Origin: Flintibacter sp. KGMB00164
GTDB lineage: Bacteria > Bacillota > Clostridia > Oscillospirales > Oscillospiraceae
Assembly (NCBI RefSeq): GCF_008727735.1
Contig: NZ_CP044227.1
Span: 2,305,001-2,369,000 of the forward strand
Direction of reading: 5' to 3'
Length of the DNA stretch: 64,000 nt
Every line of letters starts with the position of its first letter. Position 1 is the stretch's first letter. Shown here one piece after another: positions 35,079 through 44,976 of the stretch. A model generated the notes under the pieces. That model had not been told where the DNA came from. It searched no databases and saw nothing but the letters and a program-made list of their open reading frames with translations. The position numbers and the translations under genes were made by a program.

Positions 35079-36161
35079 ATGAATGAGCGTGTCTACAATT
35101 TCTCCGCTGGCCCTTCCATGCTCCCGCTTTCCGCCCTGGAGCGCGCTGGGTCAGAAATCACCAACTACCGCGGCAGCGGCATGTCAGTGATGGAGATGAG
35201 TCACCGCTCAAAGGTCTTTCAGCAGATTTTTGACGAGACCCAGGAGAAGCTGCGCCGCCTGATGAATGTGCCCGACGGCTATAAGATCCTGTTTTTGCAG
35301 ACCGGCGCTTCCGGCCAGTTCTCCATGATTCCTCTGAACCTGATGGGCCCCAACGGCAAGGCTGACTACGCGGTCACCGGCAACTTCGCCGGCATCGCCG
35401 CCAAGGAGGCCGCCAAGTACGGCACCGTGAATATCGCCGCTGATACCAGCGACCGCAACCACAGTTATATCCCCACCCAGGAGCAGCTCAAGCTGTCCCC
35501 CGACGCCAGCTACTTCTACTACTGTGCCAACAATACCATCTACGGCACCGAGTGGCAGTACGTCCCCGAGACGGGCAGCGTGCCGCTGGTGTGCGATATG
35601 TCTTCTGACATTCTCTCCCGCCCGGTGGACGTGTCCAAGTTCGGCATCGTCTATGCCGGTGCCCAGAAGAACATGGCCCCCGCCGGTCTGACGGTGGTCA
35701 TTATCCGGGAGGATCTGGCCGGCCACGAGCTGCCCTACACCCCCTTGATGATGAACTACAAGACCATGATCGACAAGGACTCCATGTACAACACTCCCCC
35801 CTGCTGGTGCATCTACATGCTGGGCCTGACTCTGGACTGGGTGGCTGAGCAGGGCGGCGTGGAAGGAATGGAGAAGCTGCGCACCCTGCGCTCCTCCATG
35901 CTCTATGACACTCTGGACAATTCCCGTCTGTTCCACTGCCACGCGGAGAAGGGCTCCCGCTCCGGGATGAACGTCACCTTCCGCACCGGCAACGAGGAGC
36001 TGGACGCCAAGTTCGTTCAGGAGGCCGCCGCGGCCGGCTTTACCAACCTGAAGGGCCACCGCAAGACCGGCGGTATGCGCGCTTCCATCTACAACGCCAT
36101 GCCCGTGGAAGGCGTAGAGAAGCTGTGTGACTTTATCAAGGCGTTCGACAAGAATAACTGA
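35079..36161 (+). CDS. serC: Phosphoserine aminotransferase
   Basis: A 360-aa PLP enzyme converting 3-phosphohydroxypyruvate and glutamate to phosphoserine. The family opening is present (RVYNFSAGPSMLPLSALE), with LFLQTGASGQFSM and the PLP-lysine region FGIVYAGAQKNMAPAGLTVV. Full length. First gene of the serine operon, before serA; serB is not here. Confidence 0.96.
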   Translation: MNERVYNFSAGPSMLPLSALERAGSEITNYRGSGMSVMEMSHRSKVFQQIFDETQEKLRRLMNVPDGYKILFLQTGASGQFSMIPLNLMGPNGKADYAVTGNFAGIAAKEAAKYGTVNIAADTSDRNHSYIPTQEQLKLSPDASYFYYCANNTIYGTEWQYVPETGSVPLVCDMSSDILSRPVDVSKFGIVYAGAQKNMAPAGLTVVIIREDLAGHELPYTPLMMNYKTMIDKDSMYNTPPCWCIYMLGLTLDWVAEQGGVEGMEKLRTLRSSMLYDTLDNSRLFHCHAEKGSRSGMNVTFRTGNEELDAKFVQEAAAAGFTNLKGHRKTGGMRASIYNAMPVEGVEKLCDFIKAFDKNN

Positions 36162-36168
36162 TTTTCCC

Positions 36169-36195
36169 GAGACCGCGGGCGTGGCCCGCGGTCTC
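36169..36195 (+). repeat. Intercistronic hairpin between serC and serA
   Basis: A perfect 12-bp stem GAGACCGCGGGC/GCCCGCGGTCTC with loop GTG and no T-run; likely an mRNA stability or partial-termination element. Confidence 0.6.
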
Positions 36196-36245
36196 ACCAC
36201 ATAGACATACAAATTTGAATTCACTCCAGATTCGAGGTTATTATT

Positions 36246-37418
36246 ATGTATCGTATCAAAACTCTGAACAAGATCTCCTCCGCCGGCCTGGACCAGCTGG
36301 ACAAGAGCCGCTTCCAGGTGGGCAATGACGTGGAAAACGAGGACGGCATTCTGGTGCGTTCTGCCGCCATGCACGACTATGCCTTCCCCGATGCCCTGCG
36401 GGCCATCGCCCGGGCAGGTGCCGGCACCAACAACATTCCCATCGACCGCTGCTCCGAGAACGGCATCGTGGTCTTCAACACCCCCGGCGCCAATGCCAAT
36501 GCGGTGAAGGAGCTGGTCATTGCCGCCCTGCTCATCGCCTCCCGTGACATTCTGGGCGGCGCCGATTGGGTGCAGGAGCAGGCTCACACCCCTAACGTAG
36601 ATCTGGCCGCTGCTGTGGAGAAGGGCAAGAGCGCCTTTGTGGGCCCCGAGCTCTACCGCAAGACGCTGGGCGTCATCGGCCTGGGCGCCATCGGCGCTCT
36701 GGTGTGCAACATTGCCCTGGACCTGGGCATGGACGTGTACGGCTATGACCCCTTCCTGTCGGTGGACGCCGCTCTGCGGCTGGACCGCCACGTGCATGTG
36801 GTAAAGAGCGTGGATGAGCTGTACAAGGTCTCTGACTACATCACCATCCACGTGCCCTACACCAACGACACCAAGGACTTCATCAACGCCGAGGCCATCT
36901 CCAAGATGAAGGGCCAGGTGCGAGTGCTGAATCTGGCCCGCGGCGGACTGGTCAACGACGACGACATGATCGCCGCTCTGGAGTCCGGCCGGGTCGCCAA
37001 GTATGTCACCGACTTCCCTAACGACAAGATCGCCCTGGTCCACAACGTCATTGCTCTGCCCCATCTGGGCGCTTCCACCCCTGAGAGCGAGGAGAACTGC
37101 GCCCGCATGGCCGCCGACCAGCTGAAGGACTATCTTATCAACGGCAACATCAAAAACTCCGTCAACCTGCCCAACGTCCACCAGGATTGGAGCGGCATCT
37201 CCCGGGTGTGCCTCATTCACAAGAACATCCCCGCCATGCTGACCAAGATCACCACCATTCTCTCCGATGAGGGAGTCAACGTGGAGAACCTGACCAACAA
37301 GTCCAAGAAGGACTACGCCTACACCATGGTGGACCTGAACGGCCGCATCAAAGACGCGGTGGCTGACGAGCTGCGTGCGATCCCCGGTATGATCCGGGTG
37401 CGGGTGATCAACCACTGA
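36246..37418 (+). CDS. serA: D-3-phosphoglycerate dehydrogenase
   Basis: A 390-aa NAD-dependent enzyme opening the serine pathway. It has a Rossmann core with TLGVIGLGAIGALVCNIALD, the catalytic Arg/Glu/His set around ARGGLVNDDDM, and HNVIALPHLGASTPESEENC. A C-terminal ACT domain (about 318-390, RVCLIHKNIPAMLTKITTIL) suggests allosteric control by serine. The start lacks a strong RBS. A rhomboid gene begins 1 bp after its stop. Confidence 0.95.
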   Translation: MYRIKTLNKISSAGLDQLDKSRFQVGNDVENEDGILVRSAAMHDYAFPDALRAIARAGAGTNNIPIDRCSENGIVVFNTPGANANAVKELVIAALLIASRDILGGADWVQEQAHTPNVDLAAAVEKGKSAFVGPELYRKTLGVIGLGAIGALVCNIALDLGMDVYGYDPFLSVDAALRLDRHVHVVKSVDELYKVSDYITIHVPYTNDTKDFINAEAISKMKGQVRVLNLARGGLVNDDDMIAALESGRVAKYVTDFPNDKIALVHNVIALPHLGASTPESEENCARMAADQLKDYLINGNIKNSVNLPNVHQDWSGISRVCLIHKNIPAMLTKITTILSDEGVNVENLTNKSKKDYAYTMVDLNGRIKDAVADELRAIPGMIRVRVINH

Positions 37419-37419
37419 G

Positions 37420-37995
37420 ATGAAGGAACTGCGGATCCAATATAACTCCCCGGTGGTGCTTACCTTCTTTCTTCTCTCCCTGGGCGCGCTGGCTCTGGGA
37501 GAGTTTACCGGAGAACGCACCACCTGGCTGCTGTTTACCGTCTATCGCTCCCCCCTCACCGACCCGCTGACCTACCTGCGCATGTTCACCCACGTGCTGG
37601 GACATGCGGACTACACTCACTTTATGAGCAATATGATGCTCTTTCTGGTGGTCGGTCCGCCCCTGGAGGAGAAGTATGGCAGCAAGCGGCTGCTGGGCTG
37701 CATCGTGCTCACCGCCTTTGTATCCGGGCTGGTGCAGTTTATCTTCTTCCCCGCCACCGCCCTGCTGGGTGCCAGCGGCATCGTATTTATGATGATCGTC
37801 CTCTCTTCCCTGGCGGGCATGCGCAATGGCTCCATCCCTCTGACCCTGATTGTGGTGGTCATTTTGTATCTGGGCGGCGAGATCGTAGACGCTGTCACCG
37901 CCCAGGACAACATCTCCCAGCTGACCCACATTATAGGCGGCCTGTGCGGCGCGGCCATGGGCTTTGCCATGAGCCGTCCTCACCGCCGTCGCTGA
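37420..37995 (+). CDS. Rhomboid-family intramembrane protease
   Basis: A 191-aa membrane protein with about six hydrophobic segments. The catalytic serine sits in LLGASGIVFM and a membrane His in QLTHIIGGLCGA; HADYTHFMSNMMLF supplies the conserved His/Asn region. Substrates unknown. It starts 1 bp after the serA stop and ends at a bidirectional terminator, so it is the tail of the serine operon. Confidence 0.87.
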   Translation: MKELRIQYNSPVVLTFFLLSLGALALGEFTGERTTWLLFTVYRSPLTDPLTYLRMFTHVLGHADYTHFMSNMMLFLVVGPPLEEKYGSKRLLGCIVLTAFVSGLVQFIFFPATALLGASGIVFMMIVLSSLAGMRNGSIPLTLIVVVILYLGGEIVDAVTAQDNISQLTHIIGGLCGAAMGFAMSRPHRRR

Positions 37996-38001
37996 GCATA
38001 A

Positions 38002-38036
38002 AAAATTGGCAGGTCGTTTGACCTGCCAATTTTTTA
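38002..38036. terminator. Bidirectional terminator between rhomboid and sirtuin genes
   Basis: ATTGGCAGGTC (38005-38015), loop GTTT, GACCTGCCAAT (38020-38030), with A- and T-runs on both sides. Confidence 0.9.
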
Positions 38037-38765
38037 TACCTTGATCTGGTCCAAAATCTCTCCGATGGGACCGGAGAGGACCAGGTCTGCATTTTTATCA
38101 TAGGGAGTGGTGGACTTGTTGATGAGCACCAAGCGGTGGCCCTGGTAGTAGTTCACCAGTCCGGCGGCGGGATAGACCACCAGGGAGGTGCCCCCGATGA
38201 TAAGCATATCCGCCTGCTGGATGTCGCTCAGCGCCCCCTGAAGCACCCGGGAGCTGAGGCTCTCCTCGTAGAGGACCACGTCGGGCTTGATGATACCGCC
38301 GCAGCTGCACCGCGGCACCCCCTGGCTGTCCGCGATGGCAGAGACGGGGTAGTCCCGGCCGCAGGCCATGCAGCGGTTGCGCAGCACGCTGCCGTGGAGT
38401 TCCCACACCCGCTTGCTACCGGCGGCCTGGTGCAGGCCGTCAATGTTCTGGGTCACAATGCTCCGCAGCTTCCCCGCCGCTTCCAGCTGGGCCAGCTTTT
38501 TGTGGGCGGCATTGGGCTTGGCGGTGAGGCAGAGCATCTTGTTGCGGTAAAAGCGGTAGAACTCCTCCGGGTCCCGGTCAAAAAAGCTGCGGCTGAGGAT
38601 GGTCTCCGGGGGGTATTTATACTGCTGGTTATAAAGGCCGTCCACACTACGGAAATCGGGGATCCCGCTCTCGGTGGACACACCCGCACCGCCGAAAAAG
38701 ACGATGTTCTTGCTCTCGTTAATCCATTTCTGCAAGGTCTCCAGCTGCTCTTGATAGTCCTTCAT
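38034..38765 (-). CDS. NAD-dependent protein deacylase (sirtuin)
   Basis: A 243-aa Sir2-family enzyme. NAD-binding motifs GAGVSTESGIPDFRS and TQNIDGLH, catalytic His in VWELHGSV, and a four-Cys zinc site (CMACG, CSCGG) are intact. It removes acyl groups from lysine using NAD. The start at 38765 follows GGAGGAAGG; a longer in-frame ORF to 38888 overlaps the upstream coiled-coil gene and is rejected. Probably co-transcribed with that gene. Confidence 0.93.
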   Translation of the reverse strand: MKDYQEQLETLQKWINESKNIVFFGGAGVSTESGIPDFRSVDGLYNQQYKYPPETILSRSFFDRDPEEFYRFYRNKMLCLTAKPNAAHKKLAQLEAAGKLRSIVTQNIDGLHQAAGSKRVWELHGSVLRNRCMACGRDYPVSAIADSQGVPRCSCGGIIKPDVVLYEESLSSRVLQGALSDIQQADMLIIGGTSLVVYPAAGLVNYYQGHRLVLINKSTTPYDKNADLVLSGPIGEILDQIKV

Positions 38766-38779
38766 GGTTCCTTCCTCCT

Positions 38780-39676
38780 CTATGTTCCGGCCAGCAGCTT
38801 CTCCCGCTCCTGTTGGAGGGACTGCTTTGTATTCTTTTGTCCCTCTAATTCCCGGCGCAGTCCGTCCACCAGAGCCTCCACTTCGCACAGGGTGTTGGTT
38901 ACCCCTTCCCGGGTCTGTTTTTCTCCTTCCGGCTCAAACAGATCGGAAAACAATTGCTCCAGAAAACAATCGGCAAAGGCAGAATACCCCTCCAGGTCCA
39001 CAAGAGGCACATCTTTTGGGGTCAGTCCGGCCAGTTCGGTGCGCAGACGGCTCAGCGCGCCCCGGGTGTCCCGGGCATAGGCCTGGACCGTCTGCATGCT
39101 GATATACCCTCCCGGCATATCCCAGCCCCGGCCTTTGGCCTGCTCCAACGCGCCGGCCAGCTCTTTCAGCCGCTTCAGTGCCTCTTCTCCCGCCTGAAGA
39201 GCCTCCTGCTCCTCCCGGATCAGGCGGTCCGCCGTCCCCATCTCCCGGGCGATCTCCACCAACCGCGGAACCTGGCTGCTGCCGGTACAGCACAAATACT
39301 GCTCCTTTTCCTTCAAAAGAGCCTGATACCGGCTCTCCTGCTGCTCCAGTTTGGCCCGTTCCTCCTTCACGTCCCACAGGCGGTCCTCCAAGTCCCGCAG
39401 GTCCCACTCGGCTTCCTCATACCGCGCCCGGGCCTGGGCCACCTCCTGTTTGTCCCGGCGAAGCTTTCCGGTCTCGTGCTCTGCCTCCCGGCCAGAGGCC
39501 AAAAAGGCCTCCTTCTCCTCTGCCCGGTTCAACCGCTCAAAGGCCTCTGCCGCCTTTTTGCGCTGCTGGAGATGCTGCTTCCCCAGGTCGGCCAGCATGG
39601 CATCCAACTTTCCCGCCCGGTCCAGGTCCCGCCGCACCTGTCTGAGCTCTTGGTCGATCTGGCTCAGCTCCCGCAT
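38780..39676 (-). CDS. Coiled-coil protein of unknown function
   Basis: A 298-aa protein rich in Glu, Arg, Lys and Gln with heptad-like coiled coil over residues about 1-180, then a compact region containing CCTGSSQVPR and GYISMQTVQAYA. No signal peptide or membrane segment. I do not recognise the family. It lies 14 bp upstream of the sirtuin gene, same strand, and diverges from tex. Confidence 0.75.
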   Translation of the reverse strand: MRELSQIDQELRQVRRDLDRAGKLDAMLADLGKQHLQQRKKAAEAFERLNRAEEKEAFLASGREAEHETGKLRRDKQEVAQARARYEEAEWDLRDLEDRLWDVKEERAKLEQQESRYQALLKEKEQYLCCTGSSQVPRLVEIAREMGTADRLIREEQEALQAGEEALKRLKELAGALEQAKGRGWDMPGGYISMQTVQAYARDTRGALSRLRTELAGLTPKDVPLVDLEGYSAFADCFLEQLFSDLFEPEGEKQTREGVTNTLCEVEALVDGLRRELEGQKNTKQSLQQEREKLLAGT

Positions 39677-39705
39677 AGTTCTCCCCCTCTCCTGTTTATT
39701 ATTTT

Positions 39706-39714
39706 ATTATACCA
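39706..39714 (-). promoter_or_regulatory. Promoter of coiled-coil/sirtuin operon
   Basis: Extended -10 TGGTATAAT on the minus strand (39706-39714); no good -35 at the right distance. Confidence 0.5.
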
Positions 39715-39744
39715 CGTCCGCCCTTGCTGCGTCTCAATTTTTTC

Positions 39745-39773
39745 TGGACTTTCTTTCCCGCTTTCGCTACACT
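39745..39773 (+). promoter_or_regulatory. Promoter of tex
   Basis: TGGACT (39745-39750), a 17-bp spacer and TACACT (39768-39773), 33 bp before the ATG. Confidence 0.45.
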
Positions 39774-39806
39774 TATGAGTAATCGGATAAAAAGGAGCGT
39801 TTCTCC

Positions 39807-41969
<2,163 letters not shown>

Positions 41970-42020
41970 CCTTCCACACCGGAGCCATAGAATGTGGAAA
42001 ACCGGAAAGGAGAATCCCCC

Positions 42021-42956
42021 ATGCCTGTGTTCGATCTCCACTGTGACACCCTCACCGCCTTTATGAGCCCTCTGCGCTGCCGGGACACCCTGGATGACCC
42101 CTGCTCCGCCTTTGCTCTGTCCAAAGTCCAGACCATCCCCTGGTGTCAGTGCTGCGCCGTCTTTGTCCCCGACGGCCTCACTCCCCAGGAGGCGTTGGGC
42201 TACTACCGCTTTCATCAAAACAGCTTCCAGCAGCAGCTTCTGGACCGCGCCTGTCAGGCCTCTGCCTGCACGACCGCGGAGGACGTGACTGCCGCCTGGG
42301 AGCAGGGCAAAACTGCCCTGGTGCTGACGGTAGAAAACGGCTCCCTGCTGGGGGCTGGATTGGAATATGTGGAGGAGCTGCGCCGGGACGGGGTGCGGAT
42401 GGTGACCCTCACCTGGAACGGAGAGAACGCCCTGGGCTCCGGCCACGATACCGACCATGGCCTTACCCCTCTGGGCAAGGAGGCGGTCCGGGCTTTGGAG
42501 GAGGCGGGCATCACGGTGGACGTATCCCACCTCAACGACGCCGGATTCCGGGACGTGCTGGACGTTGCTCAAAAACCCTTTGCCGCCTCCCACTCCAACG
42601 CCCGCTCCATTTGTCCCCACCGGCGCAACCTGGAGGACGGACAGATTCGGGAGATGGTGATGCGAAACTGTATTATCGGCCTTAATTATTGCAGTCCGTT
42701 TTTACGCTCCGACGGAAATGAGGCCACCTTTGACGACCTGTACCGCCACATCTGCCACTTCCTGGAGTTGGGGGCCGAGAACTGTCTGGCTCTGGGCTCC
42801 GACTTTGATGGGGCCGACCTGCCTCCCTGTCTGGACGACTGCCGCAAGGTACCCGCTCTGGGTGAGTACCTGATGAACCGTGGTCTGAGCCGCTCCCTGG
42901 TAGAAAAAATCTTCTGGCAAAACGCCCTGGATTTTGCCCAAAAAAATTGGCAGTAA
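42021..42956 (+). CDS. Membrane dipeptidase (peptidase M19)
   Basis: A 311-aa amidohydrolase-fold dipeptidase. Metal ligands appear in VFDLHCDTLT (HxD) and in ITVDVSHLNDAGF and AASHSNARSICPHRRNL; LGSDFDGADLPP is the conserved C-terminal motif. The family cleaves dipeptides, including some D-amino-acid dipeptides. The ATG at 42021 follows AAAGGAGA. No signal peptide, so it is probably cytoplasmic. Confidence 0.92.
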   Translation: MPVFDLHCDTLTAFMSPLRCRDTLDDPCSAFALSKVQTIPWCQCCAVFVPDGLTPQEALGYYRFHQNSFQQQLLDRACQASACTTAEDVTAAWEQGKTALVLTVENGSLLGAGLEYVEELRRDGVRMVTLTWNGENALGSGHDTDHGLTPLGKEAVRALEEAGITVDVSHLNDAGFRDVLDVAQKPFAASHSNARSICPHRRNLEDGQIREMVMRNCIIGLNYCSPFLRSDGNEATFDDLYRHICHFLELGAENCLALGSDFDGADLPPCLDDCRKVPALGEYLMNRGLSRSLVEKIFWQNALDFAQKNWQ

Positions 42957-42960
42957 CGCC

Positions 42961-42989
42961 TTGCGCCCCCTTTTTCTTCCGAGTATACT
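42961..42989 (+). promoter_or_regulatory. Promoter of the AlbA_2-domain gene
   Basis: TTGCGC (42961-42966), a 17-bp spacer and TATACT (42984-42989). Confidence 0.55.
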
Positions 42990-43011
42990 GGAGAAAAAGG
43001 GGGCGATTTCT

Positions 43012-43470
43012 GTGCTGGATGAGCTGGACTTTTTGGAAGAGTACCAGGAGGACAACCGCATTGAGGCCAAGCGTGCCCAGGGCGGCCTGCCCCACAGCCT
43101 GTGGGAGACCTACTCCGCCTTTGCCAACACCCTGGGGGGTGTCATCCTGCTGGGGGTGGCCGAGGGAGCGGACAAGTCCCTCTACTCTGTGCCTCTCTTC
43201 GATCCCCAGGAGCTGGTGGACGAGTTCTGGGACATGGTAAACGACCCCACCGTGGTCAGCGCCAACATCCTCCAGCCGGAGGACGTGCAGATCTTCCGCA
43301 GCGGGAAAAACGACATCGTGGCCATCTTTGTCCCCCGAGCAGAGCAGAAAGACCGCCCCGTCTACATCGGCGGCGCCCCCTATGCCGGCACCTACTACCG
43401 CCGGGGCGAGGGGGACTGGCGCTGTCCCCGCCACGAGGTGGAGGCCATGCTGCAAGATCAAAAGGGATAA
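43012..43470 (+). CDS. Schlafen AlbA_2-type putative DNA-binding protein
   Basis: A 152-aa protein resembling the AlbA_2 (Schlafen AlbA-like) domain: the acidic opening (EDNRIEAKRAQGGLPHSLWE), ANTLGGVILLGVAEG and a C-terminal YYRRGEGDWRCP. The start is GTG at 43012, because the promoter just upstream puts the transcript start near 42996 and AAAGGGGG lies before the GTG; the longer ORF from 42934 would begin ahead of the promoter. Function unknown; usually a nucleic-acid-binding module, here alone. Confidence 0.75.
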   Translation: MLDELDFLEEYQEDNRIEAKRAQGGLPHSLWETYSAFANTLGGVILLGVAEGADKSLYSVPLFDPQELVDEFWDMVNDPTVVSANILQPEDVQIFRSGKNDIVAIFVPRAEQKDRPVYIGGAPYAGTYYRRGEGDWRCPRHEVEAMLQDQKG

Positions 43471-43471
43471 A

Positions 43472-43503
43472 AAAGGGATCTGCCCCGGGCAGATCCCTTT
43501 TTC
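43472..43503. terminator. Bidirectional terminator between AlbA_2 and IMPase genes
   Basis: AAAGGGATCTGCCC pairs with GGGCAGATCCCTTT, with A-run before and T-run after. Confidence 0.88.
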
Positions 43504-43504
43504 G

Positions 43505-44290
43505 TTACCGGTTAATCAGGGCCAGCAGCTCCGGGCCAATGTGGCCGTTGGCCGCCATCACGCTGCTGGGGCCGTCCAGAGTGAGGGGTGTGCCCTCCGC
43601 GGTGGTGATCATGCCTCCCGCCTCCCGGACCAGGAGCATCCCCGCTCCAAAGTCCCAGGGTTTCAGGCCACCCTCCACATAGCCGTCGATCCGCCCCGCC
43701 GCCACATAGCACAGGCAGATGGAGGCCGCGCCGATGCGCCGCACGTCGTGGCTGGCGTCATAGATGGCCCGCATCCAGGCAAAGGTGCGGTCGGCCAGGT
43801 GCCGCTCGCCGGGATTGGTGCCCACGTCCACCAGGCTGTCACTGAGGTGCTGAGCCCCGCTGACCTGGATGGGCTGTCCGTTGCAGAAGGCTCCGTGTCC
43901 CTTTCGGGCGGTAAACAGCTCCCCGGCATAGGGGTCATAGATAAGGGCCATGGTTACCTCGCCTCCCTCGGCCAGGGCCAGGGACACCGCACTGTGGCAG
44001 TAGCCGTGGATCAGGTTGGTGGTGCCGTCCACCGGGTCCAGAATCCACACCGCACCGGACAGGTCTACCTGGGAGTTGTCCTTCTCCTCTCCCATGAACT
44101 GCACCTCCGGGGCGATCTCCGCCAGCCGCGCTTGCAGCATGGTCTGCACCTCCAGGTCCACCTGGGTGACAAAGTCGGTGGCTCCCTTCTGACGGATATG
44201 TCCTGCCATATCCCGCCGGGCAAAAAGCTCTCCCGCCTCCCGGACTGCCTGGGACGCCTGCTCCAACAATTTCTCTGTATCCAACGCCAT
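43505..44290 (-). CDS. Inositol monophosphatase family protein
   Basis: A 261-aa Mg-dependent phosphatase. Motifs: FMGEEKDNSQ (metal Glu), WILDPVDGTTNLIHGY (signature A) and LKPWDFGAGMLLVREAGG (signature B). It hydrolyses inositol monophosphate or related sugar phosphates; the true substrate is open. The start at 44290 follows GGAGGAG; the ORF to 44413 overlaps the divergent spoVAC promoter. Confidence 0.92.
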   Translation of the reverse strand: MALDTEKLLEQASQAVREAGELFARRDMAGHIRQKGATDFVTQVDLEVQTMLQARLAEIAPEVQFMGEEKDNSQVDLSGAVWILDPVDGTTNLIHGYCHSAVSLALAEGGEVTMALIYDPYAGELFTARKGHGAFCNGQPIQVSGAQHLSDSLVDVGTNPGERHLADRTFAWMRAIYDASHDVRRIGAASICLCYVAAGRIDGYVEGGLKPWDFGAGMLLVREAGGMITTAEGTPLTLDGPSSVMAANGHIGPELLALINR

Positions 44291-44379
44291 GACTGTCTCC
44301 TCCTCGTCTATGCCGGATTCCCGTATGGTTTTCGTGGTCATTATAGCACGTCCCCCTTCTGAGAAAAAGGGGACAAACC

Positions 44380-44409
44380 GCATATTTCTTCCGGTTTTCG
44401 GGCATGCTG
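44380..44409 (+). promoter_or_regulatory. Forespore-type promoter of spoVAC
   Basis: GCATA (44380-44384), an 18-bp spacer and CATGCTG (44403-44409), close to the sigma G pattern. It also fits sigma F (GCATA-N15-GGNNANNNT). spoVA genes are sigma G-dependent in Bacillus subtilis. Confidence 0.6.
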
Positions 44410-44431
44410 GCAAAAAAGGAGGCGGTCATCC

Positions 44432-44872
44432 TTGGACATCAGCAAGCAGGAATACAATCAGCTTATTCAGGCTCACGCCCGTCCCTCTCCCCTGGTGCGG
44501 GATATGCTGTGGGCTTTCTTTGTGGGGGGCACCATCTGCACCCTGGGTCAGGTGCTGCGCAATCTGTACGAGAGCCTGGGACTCTCCGGCGACGACGCAG
44601 GCATCGCCGTATCGGTGACCCTTATCTTCCTCTCCGCCCTGCTCACCGGCCTGGGCCTTTTTGATAAACTGGCCAAGCACGCAGGGGCTGGCACCCTGGT
44701 CCCCATCACCGGCTTTGCCAACGCCATGGTCTCTCCCGCCCTGGAATTTAAGAGCGAGGGCTATATCACCGGCACCGCCGCCAAGCTCTTTGTAGTGGCC
44801 GGACCGGTGCTGGTATTCGGGATCAGTGCCAGCGTGATCTATGGCCTCATCTGTTTTTTCTTTGGCCTTTAA
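44432..44872 (+). CDS. spoVAC: Stage V sporulation protein AC
   Basis: A 146-aa membrane protein with the SpoVAC core (LWAFFVGGTICTLGQVL; GAGTLVPITGFANAMVSPAL; EFKSEGYITGTAAKLF). SpoVA proteins form the channel that moves dipicolinic acid into spores and out at germination. The start is TTG with AAGGAGG 9 nt upstream. No spoVAD or spoVAE follows; the next gene is a glycosidase. This copy is therefore isolated, or the other spoVA genes are elsewhere. Confidence 0.88.
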   Translation: MDISKQEYNQLIQAHARPSPLVRDMLWAFFVGGTICTLGQVLRNLYESLGLSGDDAGIAVSVTLIFLSALLTGLGLFDKLAKHAGAGTLVPITGFANAMVSPALEFKSEGYITGTAAKLFVVAGPVLVFGISASVIYGLICFFFGL

Positions 44873-44906
44873 TTTTGTTCTGTGCAGAACCAACAAAAAT
44901 TCTCCC

Positions 44907-44935
44907 TTTTCACTGGGGGCGTCTTGTGCTAAAAT
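44907..44935 (+). promoter_or_regulatory. Promoter of the GH13 gene
   Basis: TTTTCA (44907-44912), a 17-bp spacer and TAAAAT (44930-44935) with TGC before it (extended -10). Confidence 0.5.
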
Positions 44936-44976
44936 GGGTATAGTTTATTTCCCCTGGGAAAGAAAGGAAGATGTTT

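Noticed and set aside
42934-43011. N-terminal extension of the AlbA_2 gene
   Set aside because: It begins upstream of the TTGCGC-N17-TATACT promoter and overlaps the end of the dipeptidase gene, with no RBS.
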